64,000 nt of DNA from Butyrivibrio sp. MC2021 (GTDB lineage: Bacteria > Bacillota > Clostridia > Lachnospirales > Lachnospiraceae). The stretch lies in NCBI RefSeq assembly GCF_000621605.1, contig NZ_JHXX01000003.1, positions 248,001 through 312,000 on the forward strand, in the 5' to 3' direction. The notes beneath the pieces were generated by a model. It was not told the origin of the DNA. It made no database searches and saw only the letters and a list, made by a program, of their open reading frames with translations. The position numbers and the translations under genes were made by a program. This document shows, piece after piece, positions 17,364-26,306 of the stretch; position 1 is the first letter of the stretch; each line of letters starts with the position of its first letter.

Positions 17364-18929
17364 TTACCAGGATTTGTCATCGGGAAGTATCTCCAGTGAC
17401 GGATCCAGGGGCTCTTCCTGCATAACGGTTCTCATGAAGGAATTGATCTGATCTCTTACTCCCTGTCTTGAAATGATCCTGGGGTCAAAGAGGTCGTGGG
17501 ATACCCATACCAGCGGGATTCCCTTTTCTCTTGCTCTTTCCTCAAAGAGACCGTGCATACCGTCCAGGGCCTTGCAGCTCATGTGCTCCCAAAGGATGAC
17601 CATGTCTGCGTTGAACTCCTCAACGAACTCCCAGAGCTCATCAAGAAGAACCTTGTAACCGCCGTGGGTTCTGTTTCTCATGATCATGTTCTCGGTGAGC
17701 CATGCCATGTCATAGATGGCCTGCTCTCTGTTCTCGGGGGTGTCCTCCGTGGCCAGCATCTTGGTGGATACCATAGAAAGCATGTCCGTAAGAGGAACTA
17801 TTCCCCAGCAGTTAAGAAGCCATACAAGGAAGTCCATGTAATAGTGGGACTGAACGCCCCATACGATGGCTCTGTGTCTGTATTCCTTGGCTGCCATTTT
17901 CTTTTTTGCATAAGCCTGCTGAGCAAGCTTGGAGATCTTTCTGTCGGCCTTTTCAAAGGCTGCAACTCTTCCGCAGATGGCCATGTAGTTGGTCTCTGTG
18001 TAAAGAGCAAGGTTGGATCCGAATACCTGTGGGTACGGAGTGCGGTTCATCTCAAGCCACTCCATACGGCACTTGGTGGCATAGTTTACACGCTTAGCAC
18101 ATTCGAAATATGCTTTCCAGTCCCATTTTTCTCCGGTGTGCTTTTCTATGAAAGCTATGGCGTTCCTGATCTCCTGGGCCGCGTACTCCTGAACGTCGTC
18201 CTCTCTGTGACGAAGGGGCGCTGCCAGCTGGAATACCGGGATTCCGTCCTCATGCTGAAGACGCTGGGAAATAACGCCGTTTCCAAGAAGGGATCCGTCG
18301 CAGGTGGTATTGCACTGGATGGCGCAGGCACCGATGATAGGCGCGTCATCATCAATGGAAACACCGGCCTCAGCCTCAGGCATGGGACATACGTCGCCGG
18401 CAAGACCGAATTCCTGGGCAACGTCTATATAGTGACAGGCTGCGTACTGGTTAAGAAGCACCGATACGTAGGTTGACGGGGTCTCACGGGACAGAGCCTT
18501 CAGTGTGGGAAAGCCCATCATTACTGCCGTCATCTCATTTTCATCCACAAGGACAACCTTGTCGGAGAACTTTTTATCATTGCCGATTCTGCGGTCGCCC
18601 CTGAACAGTGAATCCAAAAGCTTTGCCACATCATCGATAATAAGGTCCTGCTCCTCGTGACAGATCCTCAGGTACTCGCCTCTAAGTCCCTGGGTATGTC
18701 TGTCCACCATCATGGGAACAGCCAGGTAATTGGCCATCCAGCGATAGCGGAACATAGCCTTGACATTTCTTGGTTTAACAACGAATTTGCCGAGGGTCAT
18801 CATTATCCTCAGCCATCTTGAGTAGTCGTAGAGGGTATCAGCCACTCCGCGCCACTCTCTGCGGGTCCTTACCTTGGAGCCCTCTTTATAAAAATCGCCA
18901 AGACGATCAGCGCCGATTTCTTTAGCCAT
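17364..18929 (-). CDS. 2-hydroxyacyl-CoA dehydratase family protein, larger subunit
   Basis: 521 residues of the HgdB/FldB/BcrB-like family (2-hydroxyglutaryl-CoA dehydratase D component). Family enzymes bind a [4Fe-4S] cluster per subunit and eliminate water from 2-hydroxyacyl-CoA by a ketyl radical mechanism after one-electron activation by a separate ATPase. Several conserved-looking cysteines are visible, including CAIQCNTTCDG near residue 205. It overlaps the smaller subunit by 8 bp (ATGGCTAA), so the two are translationally coupled. It is longer than a typical 370-430 residue subunit, with an extra N-terminal ~100 residues. No activator ATPase (HgdC type) is in the window. The substrate is unknown, and a role as an atypical reductase is also possible. 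Confidence 0.8.
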   Translation of the reverse strand: MAKEIGADRLGDFYKEGSKVRTRREWRGVADTLYDYSRWLRIMMTLGKFVVKPRNVKAMFRYRWMANYLAVPMMVDRHTQGLRGEYLRICHEEQDLIIDDVAKLLDSLFRGDRRIGNDKKFSDKVVLVDENEMTAVMMGFPTLKALSRETPSTYVSVLLNQYAACHYIDVAQEFGLAGDVCPMPEAEAGVSIDDDAPIIGACAIQCNTTCDGSLLGNGVISQRLQHEDGIPVFQLAAPLRHREDDVQEYAAQEIRNAIAFIEKHTGEKWDWKAYFECAKRVNYATKCRMEWLEMNRTPYPQVFGSNLALYTETNYMAICGRVAAFEKADRKISKLAQQAYAKKKMAAKEYRHRAIVWGVQSHYYMDFLVWLLNCWGIVPLTDMLSMVSTKMLATEDTPENREQAIYDMAWLTENMIMRNRTHGGYKVLLDELWEFVEEFNADMVILWEHMSCKALDGMHGLFEERAREKGIPLVWVSHDLFDPRIISRQGVRDQINSFMRTVMQEEPLDPSLEILPDDKSW

Positions 18930-20127
18930 TCGCTACCCCCTTGTTATGAATCTTTTTGATCTCAATGCTCTCAACAAAGGCCTGTACTCTGGTGACCATC
19001 TGTCCCGAGGTTCCGATGGAATAGGGTCTGTCCACCGCAAGAACCGGATATCCGTATTTGTTCCTGAGGATGGTGGTTCCCATCATCTTCTCGTAGGCCC
19101 AAGGGTCGCAGAACTTCATCTGCTGATAGATGATGCCGTCAGCCTTGTACTCTTTTGCCAGCTGATCCACGTATACCCTTCTGTGGTCCATCTTGTCCGT
19201 GTTCATGAATCTCGGGCACTCGCCCTTGTTCATGTAGATACGGCAGATCTGGGTCAGGGCATCCTCCTCGTCATTGAGGATAATGGGATCTCTTCCGGGA
19301 AGGGAACCATAGCAGAAGCGGTCTGCGCAGACATAGGCCCCGGCGTCCTCGATGAGCTTTACGAAATCCGTATCGTCCACCTCGGAGCCCGCCACAAGAA
19401 CCCTTGCTCTGAAGCGGCTCTTTTCATCGGGTTCACGGGTCTTAAGTTCCTCCAGAGTCTCCTTTAACTTGTCTATCAAAAGATACTTTGGCGCCACATA
19501 GGTTGCCAGAGTTATCACATTGAACTCATAGCCTGTTATCCTGGGATTGTCCTCTTTTCTGAAGTCCCCGATGGCCCTTATAAGCTCGCAGGTCTCGTTG
19601 AACTCAGCCACCGCCTTCCTGATGGCGGCATCGGAAATATCGATTCCGAAGGTCTCATGAAGAGGATTCAGAATGTGATTCTTGCACTGAAGCACATAGA
19701 GATTAAGGCCGTTGTCGTCAGCCTTCATGGGCACTTCCATGTACTGGAAAAAGAACTTCTCTTTGTCCTTTCCCATGGTCTTAAGAAGCTCCATGTTCTC
19801 GATACATCTGTTCATCATGGAACAGCCGTCGGGAGTGATGACGCAGTCGGCGAAATTGTAGCCTCCCTCAATGGCACGCTCCAAAAGGGCGCGGCTGTAC
19901 TCGCACAGGAAGCTGGTCATGTAGTAGGTGGAAATGTCCAGAGACCCGGTTCTGGGGGCTCTGAGCCTTGCGGAAAAACATCCCTCAAGGTTAAGAAGAG
20001 GCTCCGGCGTATTCTCACAGGTATATGCCACGCATACCTTCCCCTCCGCCTGAGCCTTCTGAACCAGCTCATTGTTTGCCTCAAGAAGCAGGTTCTCAAA
20101 ATAAATCAGATGTTTTAAATCTTTCAT
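18922..20127 (-). CDS. 2-hydroxyacyl-CoA dehydratase family protein, smaller subunit
   Basis: 401 residues, normal length for this family. Near the N-terminus the segment VAYTCENTPEPLLNLEGC matches the family signature in which a cysteine plus P-E-L-L and G-C line the cluster/substrate site. Further cysteines follow in FLCEYSRALL and DGCSMMNRC. The C-terminal half contains the typical VAGSEVDD and QMKFCDPWAYEK segments, the latter holding a third cluster cysteine. The ATG at 20127 has an AGGAG site. It is first in an operon with the larger subunit and the small membrane protein. The oxygen-sensitive chemistry supports an obligate anaerobe. Confidence 0.83.
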   Translation of the reverse strand: MKDLKHLIYFENLLLEANNELVQKAQAEGKVCVAYTCENTPEPLLNLEGCFSARLRAPRTGSLDISTYYMTSFLCEYSRALLERAIEGGYNFADCVITPDGCSMMNRCIENMELLKTMGKDKEKFFFQYMEVPMKADDNGLNLYVLQCKNHILNPLHETFGIDISDAAIRKAVAEFNETCELIRAIGDFRKEDNPRITGYEFNVITLATYVAPKYLLIDKLKETLEELKTREPDEKSRFRARVLVAGSEVDDTDFVKLIEDAGAYVCADRFCYGSLPGRDPIILNDEEDALTQICRIYMNKGECPRFMNTDKMDHRRVYVDQLAKEYKADGIIYQQMKFCDPWAYEKMMGTTILRNKYGYPVLAVDRPYSIGTSGQMVTRVQAFVESIEIKKIHNKGVANG

Positions 20128-20249
20128 TCAAAATCTCCTGAAATCTTCTGATTATTGGAATTATTATAAAAATAGTCTAAATGATGCGGGCATAAATGTA
20201 AATATATTGTGCAACCTTAACAAAACTTTTATACATCTTGCTATTCAAT

Positions 20250-20278
20250 AAAAATATATCGTTTATCAATATATTTTT
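20250..20278. promoter_or_regulatory. Perfect 10-bp-arm dyad upstream of the DUF2975 operon
   Basis: AAAAATATAT (20250-20259) and ATATATTTTT (20269-20278) are perfect inverted copies with a 9-bp spacer, ending 1 bp before the -35 box at 20280. The HTH protein of the operon downstream is a reasonable candidate binder. It could instead act as an A/T-rich UP element. Confidence 0.45.
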
Positions 20279-20279
20279 G

Positions 20280-20308
20280 TTGACAAACAAAAAGAAGAGT
20301 TTTAAACT
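20280..20308 (+). promoter_or_regulatory. Promoter of the DUF2975/HTH operon
   Basis: Perfect TTGACA at 20280-20285, then a 17-bp spacer and TAAACT at 20303-20308. The leader before the first start codon (20381) is about 65 bases. Confidence 0.65.
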
Positions 20309-20380
20309 ACAGCTATGATCACATCAAGGATCTGTAATTTGCTGTATTCTCCGGAGAATCTATAAGAAAGAAGAGATAAT

Positions 20381-20848
20381 ATGAAAGTGAACAGTTCAGA
20401 AGCAATTAGTATCAAAGTAAGTAAGATCGCGATTTTTCTTGTAACCGTTGTTGCAGTAGTCATGTGCGTTATAGGTCCCAAGCTGGTGGACATCGTCATG
20501 ACCAAGGATTCACCCATAGTCACAGGCCAGGCCAGATACCTGATGCTCCTTATAGGTGGATACATCTGCGCAGCAATCCTTTTTGCCTTTCTGTTTTTAC
20601 TCTACGGGCTGATCTCCAGGATCGAGGTCGGAAATGTTTTCACCCCGGAGAACGTGAAGGCACTTAGGAATCTGGCATGGATAGTGTTTGCAGCCAGCGT
20701 CATCACCGGTGTCATCGGCATCTGCTGCACCCTTATGCTGCTTATCGTCACAGCCACAGCCACTTTTACCATCCCAATTATCTGCGTTGTGAAGAATGCC
20801 TTCGGGAAGGCCGTGGAAATGAAGGACGAGCTGGATTTCACAGTATAA
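20381..20848 (+). CDS. DUF2975 family membrane protein
   Basis: 155 residues with four hydrophobic helices and the family hallmark GNVFTPENVKALRNLAW in the middle loop. The function of DUF2975 is unknown. It is regularly followed by a small YozG-like HTH protein, as here (10 bp downstream), which suggests the pair forms a membrane-linked regulatory unit. The ribosome site is AAGAGAT, moderate. Confidence 0.88.
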   Translation: MKVNSSEAISIKVSKIAIFLVTVVAVVMCVIGPKLVDIVMTKDSPIVTGQARYLMLLIGGYICAAILFAFLFLLYGLISRIEVGNVFTPENVKALRNLAWIVFAASVITGVIGICCTLMLLIVTATATFTIPIICVVKNAFGKAVEMKDELDFTV

Positions 20849-20858
20849 GGAGGGAGCT

Positions 20859-21068
20859 ATGATCAGAGTAAACTTAGATGTCGTTATGGCAATGCGAAAG
20901 ATCGGCTCCGGGGACCTGGCAGACAAGGTGGACATCACACCGGCCAATCTTTCTATCTTAAAAAACAATAAGGCTAAGGCAATCCGCTTCTCTACTCTTA
21001 ATGCCATATGCAAGGAGCTGAACTGCCAGCCGGGAGACATTCTGGAATTTATTCCGGATGAAGAGTGA
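20859..21068 (+). CDS. Small Cro/CI-type (YozG-like) HTH regulator
   Basis: 69 residues consisting of a single XRE helix-turn-helix: MRKIGSGDLADKVDITPANLSILKN gives the first two helices and recognition helix, followed by AIRFSTLNAICKELNCQPGDILEF, the classic end of this mini-family. It has a GGAGG site and is sandwiched between two membrane protein genes; its stop lies 10 bp upstream of the next start. Candidate autoregulator through the dyad at 20250-20278 (inference). Confidence 0.92.
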   Translation: MIRVNLDVVMAMRKIGSGDLADKVDITPANLSILKNNKAKAIRFSTLNAICKELNCQPGDILEFIPDEE

Positions 21069-21078
21069 GGAGAAAAGT

Positions 21079-22518
21079 ATGGATAACTACAATATGAATC
21101 AGTCACCGGATCAGTTTATTGATTTCGACGAATACGAGAAAGAGACATTTGTTGCTCCCAAGCCTCTAAGGCCCTACGTTCCCAACAAAAACATTTTCAG
21201 AATAGCCGCAGTTGTCAGCTATCTCATCGGTTTCTTTTATTATAAATATGTTTTCGGCATCGCCCCCAAGGACTCGGTTCTTTTCCGGGACCATGTGGGA
21301 ATACCCTATTTTATCTTTGGAATTCTCTTTATTGCCGGGTGCGAGGCCTTCGCTCATTTCACCGGCAGCTCCTATGAAGATATCAGAAAGAGAAACGGCT
21401 CCGTTTTGGAGGGCGTGATCTTCATGGTCTGCGTACTTCTTCAGAGCTTTGCACTTCTCCTTTGGGGGTACAGAACAGACGTCTTTGCCGCGGTTTTCCA
21501 GGTTATCATGTGGCACCTGACCATCATCTACTACGTACTTGCCAGGTGTGGAACCCTTACAACAGGTAAGAGCGGCATTCTTTTCCCGTTGGATTTTCTT
21601 GAAGGTCTTGTCATCGTTCCCTTCGGCAACTTCGCCCTGAGACTCGAGACTCTTTGCAGAAAGGGAGATATGAAGGATACACCGGACGAAACCTCTCAGG
21701 GAAAACAGGTCAAGATAACCTTCAGAGGTATTCTCACCGTGATCTTCAGCGTATTCGTGGCACTTATGGTTTGTCTCTATGCTCTGTCACAGCTCAGCGC
21801 CGTTTCAGACACCTTCAGGAGTCTCAACGACAGCGTTACAAAAGCCATTCAGAGCGTTGTGGGTGATGACATCGCAGTGTGGATCATCAGGAATATGTTC
21901 AAGTTCCTGGTTTCAATTCCCTTCGGATGTTTCCTCTATGGTCTTGTGGCAGGATCTCTTAAGAAGAAAAAAGCTGATATCTCCGAAGCCTGCTTTAACC
22001 ACTATACCAAGGGCTTACATCAGCTCCCTGCCTACTCGGCATATATCATTATCGGAAGTATCTGCTTCTTATATACAATATTCTTCGGAACAGCTCTTTA
22101 CGACTTTATCAACAATCAGGGCCTGTTTGCATCAACTGCCCACGAGGCCTCAGTCAGAGCCGTTGACAGCTTCTGGAGCCTTATAAGAGTGGTACTTCTG
22201 AACTTCGCGATCATGGCGGGCTCATGCCTCTTCTCAAGAAAAGCCCTCTGGGAGCAGAAGTCCACAAGAGTCATCGCTACACTGCTCTTTGTGTTTGCTC
22301 TGGGATTTGCGCTTCTTGGACTCTATAATCTTTGCGTTGTATATATGGGAGAATATGGATTTACAGCGAAGAGAGTGCTTTCTACCTGGGTTGAAGGCAA
22401 CATCATTGTATGGTGCGTGCTGATGATAGTAAGACTTTATAAAAAGATTCCCGCTGCTCAGATTGGAATCATTCTTGGAGCAATCTCCTTCTCAGTTGTG
22501 ATGTGCGCTAAGTTCTAA
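21079..22518 (+). CDS. Polytopic membrane protein (DUF4173/DUF4153-like)
   Basis: 479 residues from the ATG at 21079, preferred because GAGGAG precedes it; the alternative ATG at 21058 overlaps the HTH gene. About twelve hydrophobic helices are visible. The C-terminal segment MGEYGFTAKRVLSTW matches the YGLT-x-x-R signature of DUF4173/4153 proteins. Third gene of the DUF2975-HTH operon. The role is unknown; the operon arrangement suggests a conserved membrane sensing module. Confidence 0.72.
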   Translation: MDNYNMNQSPDQFIDFDEYEKETFVAPKPLRPYVPNKNIFRIAAVVSYLIGFFYYKYVFGIAPKDSVLFRDHVGIPYFIFGILFIAGCEAFAHFTGSSYEDIRKRNGSVLEGVIFMVCVLLQSFALLLWGYRTDVFAAVFQVIMWHLTIIYYVLARCGTLTTGKSGILFPLDFLEGLVIVPFGNFALRLETLCRKGDMKDTPDETSQGKQVKITFRGILTVIFSVFVALMVCLYALSQLSAVSDTFRSLNDSVTKAIQSVVGDDIAVWIIRNMFKFLVSIPFGCFLYGLVAGSLKKKKADISEACFNHYTKGLHQLPAYSAYIIIGSICFLYTIFFGTALYDFINNQGLFASTAHEASVRAVDSFWSLIRVVLLNFAIMAGSCLFSRKALWEQKSTRVIATLLFVFALGFALLGLYNLCVVYMGEYGFTAKRVLSTWVEGNIIVWCVLMIVRLYKKIPAAQIGIILGAISFSVVMCAKF

Positions 22519-22530
22519 ATGTTTGTGGCT

Positions 22531-22608
22531 GGGTTAGACCTTGGGGACGGAGAAATGGCCCTACAACCCCGTCCCCCAGGTCCACTTTCCGTCCCCAAGG
22601 TCCAACCC
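22531..22608. terminator. Bidirectional stem-loop built from a GGGGACGG-type dispersed repeat
   Basis: Arms at 22531-22551 and 22588-22608 are complementary at 20 of 21 positions (core ACCTTGGGGACGGA / TCCGTCCCCAAGGT). The right arm is followed by CG and six T on the plus strand. It lies between two convergent genes and probably terminates the DUF2975 operon. The loop holds another partial copy, CCCCGTCCCCCAGGTCCA, that also occurs at 4552-4569. Confidence 0.6.
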
Positions 22609-22616
22609 CGTTTTTT

Positions 22617-24395
22617 CTATTCAAACTGGCTTCTATACAATGCGTAGTAGGCACCACGTCTATTCATCAAATAATCATGATTACCCTGCTCGACAACATT
22701 ACCGTTGTCCACAACCAGGATATTATCCGCGTTCCGGATAGTGGAAAGGCGATGCGCTATGATAAAGCTGGTCTTGCCGGCCATGAGGCTGCGCATGGCT
22801 TTTTGCACTTTGCGCTCGGTGGAGGTGTCCACGTTACTGGTGGCTTCGTCCAGGATCAGCATGCTGGTGTCATAGAGCATGGCTCTTGCAATGGTGATAA
22901 GCTGCTTCTGACCCTTACTTATATTGCCGCCGTCCTCGCTGATAACGGTGTTGTAGCCCTTTGGAAGGCGCATGATGTAGTTATGGATGTGGGCCGCCTT
23001 GGCTGCTTCCACAACCTCCTCCATGGTGGCGTTCTCTTTTCCGTAGGCAATGTTGTCAAAAATGGTTCCGTTAAATACCCAGGTGTCCTGAAGGACCATG
23101 GAGTAGTTCTTTCGAAGGCTCTGCAGCGTGTATGCCTTCACCTCTTTTTCATCTACGAAAATAGCTCCCTCGTTGACATCATAGAACCTCATAAGAAGGT
23201 TGATTATGGTGGTCTTGCCGGCGCCGGTGTGGCCAACGATCGCTATGGTCTGTCCCGGCTCAGCCTTCATGTCAAAGTCCTTAAGGACTATCTTGTTCTT
23301 GAGATATCCGAAATCCACATCCCTGGCTTCTACGCTTCCCTCTGAGTTCACAAGGTCTGCGGCCCCCTCAATATCTTTTACCTCTTCCGCCTCGTCCAGC
23401 AGCTGGAAAACTCTCTCCGCCGCTGCCAGAGCGCTGAAGATCTCGTTGATGATATTGGAGATTTCGTTGATGGGTCCTGAGAACTTACGGCTGTATAGGA
23501 TGAAGCTGGAGATCTGGCCGATGCCTACGATTCCGTTCATGTACAGCATGGCGCCTCCAAGACCGATGGCCGCAAGGCCGATGTTACTAATCATTCCGAT
23601 GGTGGGACCCATGGTCATTCCAAGGCTGTCGGCGTCTCTGTAGGCCTCTGCGGCATTTCTGTTTATCTCCTCAAATCTGTCGCAGACGTAGTCCTCGTGG
23701 GCATAGGCCAGAATGGTCTTTTGTCCCGTGAACATCTCCTCCGCAAAGCCGTTCATCTCGCCGTAGGCAAGGCTCCTGAGTCTGTAGAGAGGTCTGGTCC
23801 TCTTACTCATATACCTTGTAAAAAGCACCGACACAGGAATGGTGAACACCATACAAAGCACTAATGGCGGTGAGATAATGCACATCATCACGAAGCTTCC
23901 GATAACGGTAACAAAACTGGTAAGAATCTGCACAACATCCGATGAAAGGCTGGTGCAGACAACGTCTATGTCGTAGGAAACACGGCTGATGATATCTCCC
24001 GCCAGATGCCTGTCAAAGTAGCCCACCGGCAGCTCCATCAGCTTGTTAAAGACATCTCGCCTCATGTTCCTGGCAACTTTTCTTCCCACACGCATCATGC
24101 CTATGTTCACGATAAAACTCAAAATATTTCCGCTGACGTAGGCGATCAGCATGAAGATTCCGTAGCGGATAACCGCATTCATATCTACTTTTCCCGCCCC
24201 TGCTCCTGCGGCGTTAATGGCTTTGCCCGCAAAATCAGGTCCCAGCAGGTTCCCTATATTGCTGGCAAAAGCGCACAGCAGCATCAAAAGCACAACCCAG
24301 GCGTACTCCATAAGATATTTGAGCATGCGCCTAAGGGTCCTTCTGGCGTGTTTTGGTCTTTCTTTAGCTTTTCCTCTGTCTCCGGGTCCCGGCAT
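22617..24395 (-). CDS. ABC exporter half-transporter (permease-ATPase), canonical Walker B
   Basis: 592 residues from the ATG at 24395 (AAGGGAGA site), preferred over the in-frame ATG at 24473 inside the upstream gene. Six membrane helices occupy about 35-330. The nucleotide-binding domain has Walker A GHTGAGKTT (near 390), Walker B LILDEATS with the catalytic Glu, and an H-loop (IIAHRLST). The signature is altered to ISKGQ instead of LSGGQ. With the upstream half-transporter it should form a heterodimer with one weak ATP site. The substrate is unknown; drug, lipid or peptide export are the usual roles. Confidence 0.92.
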   Translation of the reverse strand: MPGPGDRGKAKERPKHARRTLRRMLKYLMEYAWVVLLMLLCAFASNIGNLLGPDFAGKAINAAGAGAGKVDMNAVIRYGIFMLIAYVSGNILSFIVNIGMMRVGRKVARNMRRDVFNKLMELPVGYFDRHLAGDIISRVSYDIDVVCTSLSSDVVQILTSFVTVIGSFVMMCIISPPLVLCMVFTIPVSVLFTRYMSKRTRPLYRLRSLAYGEMNGFAEEMFTGQKTILAYAHEDYVCDRFEEINRNAAEAYRDADSLGMTMGPTIGMISNIGLAAIGLGGAMLYMNGIVGIGQISSFILYSRKFSGPINEISNIINEIFSALAAAERVFQLLDEAEEVKDIEGAADLVNSEGSVEARDVDFGYLKNKIVLKDFDMKAEPGQTIAIVGHTGAGKTTIINLLMRFYDVNEGAIFVDEKEVKAYTLQSLRKNYSMVLQDTWVFNGTIFDNIAYGKENATMEEVVEAAKAAHIHNYIMRLPKGYNTVISEDGGNISKGQKQLITIARAMLYDTSMLILDEATSNVDTSTERKVQKAMRSLMAGKTSFIIAHRLSTIRNADNILVVDNGNVVEQGNHDYLMNRRGAYYALYRSQFE

Positions 24396-24411
24396 AATAA
24401 ATCTCCCTTGC

Positions 24412-26145
24412 TCAGGTTGTTTGCATTTCAAAAGTTTCTCTGTAGGCTGGGCAGCTCTCCATAAGCTCCTCATGGGTGCCGTAGCCGATGCAGCTTCCGT
24501 TGTCCATCACCATGATGTGATCCATGCCCATGATACTGCTGACTCTCTGGGCAATCAAGATAAGGGTGCTGTCCTTGTGGTTCTTCTTAATGGCCGCTCT
24601 CATGGTGGAGTCAGTCTTGTAATCAAGGGCGCTGGAGCTGTCATCCAGAACCAGAATCTCAGGATCCGCCGCCAGGGCTCTGGCCACCAGGAGCCTCTGC
24701 TTCTGGCCTCCGGAGAGGTTCGCTCCCTTAATGGCTGCCATGTACTCCATCTTGCCATCAAGGCTGTCTATGTATTCCATGGCCACTGCATCCTCCGCAG
24801 CCTTATTCAGGTCTTCCTCAGAGATGCCTCTTCCGAAGTCGATGTTATTTTTGATGGAATCGTTAAAGACCATATCGTTCTGGAAAACCACGCCGAACTT
24901 CCTTCGAAGCTCATCCTTCTCATAGCTTCTTACGTCCCGTCCGTCAATGGTGATACTGCCCTCATCCGCGTCGTAGAATCTCATCAGAAGGTTCACCACT
25001 GTGGTCTTGCCGCAGCCCGTGGGTCCTATGATTCCGAGACTCTCACCCTTTTTCAGGGAAAAACTGATACTCTCAAGGGCACGTTCTCTTTTGCCTCCCG
25101 CAAAGTCTGCGTCGGTCTTACTCTCGCTGCCGTAGGAAAAGCTGACGTTGTCGAACCTGATGTGGTCATCTCTGTCCTTTATTCCATAGGCAATCTCCCA
25201 GCCGTCGTCGCAGTTTATGACTTCATCTATTCTGTCTGCGCTGGCACTGGCCTTACTGATACTCATAAATATACGGTTTAGGCCCATAACACCCATGGTG
25301 ATCATGTTGAAATAAGTAAGGAAAGCCAGGATAACACCGGGCTCGATCTGGCCTGCATTTACCCGGGCCGCACCGAAAATAACAACAAGGGTAAGTCCGA
25401 TATTAAGGCACAGCTGCATGAAGGGTCCCGGGATAGCCATGACAGTTCCGGCTCTCATGTCGGTTTTTGCCATCTCCTCATTGGCGGCTGCAAAACGTCT
25501 TTTTTCATACTCGCCCTTACTGAGGGCCTTAACAACGCGGATTCCCGTGATGTTCTCACGCATGATTCGGACCACGGAATCCAGCTTTTTCTGAACGCCG
25601 GTGTACATGGGAATACCCTTTGAAGATACGAAGAATATTACAAAAATAAGGAAAGGCAGCATGACGATAAGGATCATTGACAGCGCCCTGTCCATCATAA
25701 AGGTCATGATAACGCCGCCGATAAGCATCATGGGAGCTCTTACGCAAAGGGCCTGAAGCATTGCCACGCAGCCCTGAACATTGTAGCTGTCGCTGGTCAT
25801 TCTGCTGATAAGACTTGGAAGTCCGAAGGAGTCGAATTTGTCTCCGGAGAGATTGGCAGTCTTTTTAAACAGGGCCTGCCTTACGTCGAAGCTGACTCTG
25901 TGAGCGTTATTGATGGCCCGCCTGTTGGCCATGACATTCAGCTGCCTGCAGAGAATTGCCACTATAAACATCAAAAGTCCCCACAGGATGACCTCAGCCA
26001 TTCTTCCTGCGGGAACTATGTTGTCTATCATATGTTCAAGAATATAAGGGATTGTAAGCTCCGTCATGGTGCCTACGAGCTTTAAAAAGATGGCAAAAAG
26101 AATTGCCCACTTGTATTTCCCCATGGATTTAAAGATCAGTTTCAT
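24412..26145 (-). CDS. ABC exporter half-transporter with degenerate catalytic site
   Basis: 577 residues: six membrane helices (about 15-310), then a nucleotide-binding domain with Walker A GPTGCGKTT (near 371) and an intact LSGGQ signature. Walker B reads LVLDDSSSALD, so the catalytic Glu is Asp, and the H-loop is IAQRVSS with Gln for His. In the heterodimer this degenerate site pairs with the ISKGQ signature of the partner, as known for TM287/288-type exporters, leaving the other site canonical. It is upstream of its partner with a 16-bp gap and preceded by a good promoter containing a palindrome. Confidence 0.92.
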   Translation of the reverse strand: MKLIFKSMGKYKWAILFAIFLKLVGTMTELTIPYILEHMIDNIVPAGRMAEVILWGLLMFIVAILCRQLNVMANRRAINNAHRVSFDVRQALFKKTANLSGDKFDSFGLPSLISRMTSDSYNVQGCVAMLQALCVRAPMMLIGGVIMTFMMDRALSMILIVMLPFLIFVIFFVSSKGIPMYTGVQKKLDSVVRIMRENITGIRVVKALSKGEYEKRRFAAANEEMAKTDMRAGTVMAIPGPFMQLCLNIGLTLVVIFGAARVNAGQIEPGVILAFLTYFNMITMGVMGLNRIFMSISKASASADRIDEVINCDDGWEIAYGIKDRDDHIRFDNVSFSYGSESKTDADFAGGKRERALESISFSLKKGESLGIIGPTGCGKTTVVNLLMRFYDADEGSITIDGRDVRSYEKDELRRKFGVVFQNDMVFNDSIKNNIDFGRGISEEDLNKAAEDAVAMEYIDSLDGKMEYMAAIKGANLSGGQKQRLLVARALAADPEILVLDDSSSALDYKTDSTMRAAIKKNHKDSTLILIAQRVSSIMGMDHIMVMDNGSCIGYGTHEELMESCPAYRETFEMQTT

Positions 26146-26177
26146 AAACTACCCCATTTCTCCCAAAAAGCAAATCC

Positions 26178-26206
26178 ATTGTAGCATAATTATGCATAAT
26201 GAACAA
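26178..26206 (-). promoter_or_regulatory. ABC exporter promoter with palindrome in the spacer
   Basis: On the minus strand TTGTTC and TACAAT are separated by exactly 17 bp, 33 bp before the start codon. The spacer contains the perfect 12-bp palindrome ATTATGCATAAT (26189-26200), a plausible operator between the two boxes. Confidence 0.55.
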
Positions 26207-26264
26207 AGCTTTCAAAATGGGCAGGGCCTCAAAACCGGGAATGGCTACCGAATGAAAACATAGC

Positions 26265-26297
26265 AAAACCCTTCGGGGGCCGGCCCCGGAGGGTTTT
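26265..26297. terminator. Terminator downstream of the amino acid transporter operon
   Basis: AAAACCCTTCGGGG pairs with CCCCGGAGGGTTTT (one wobble) around a 5-base loop, starting 10 bp after the glnQ-like stop. The A/T ends give it terminator character in both directions. Confidence 0.75.
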
Positions 26298-26306
26298 ATA
26301 TTGTCA

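Noticed and set aside
17496..18476. 326-residue frame antisense to the dehydratase subunit
   Set aside because: No ribosome site, no recognisable motif, and it lies wholly within a well-supported gene.
24217..25281. 354-residue frame antisense to the two ABC exporter genes
   Set aside because: Shadow of two well-supported genes; its composition mirrors the opposite strand.
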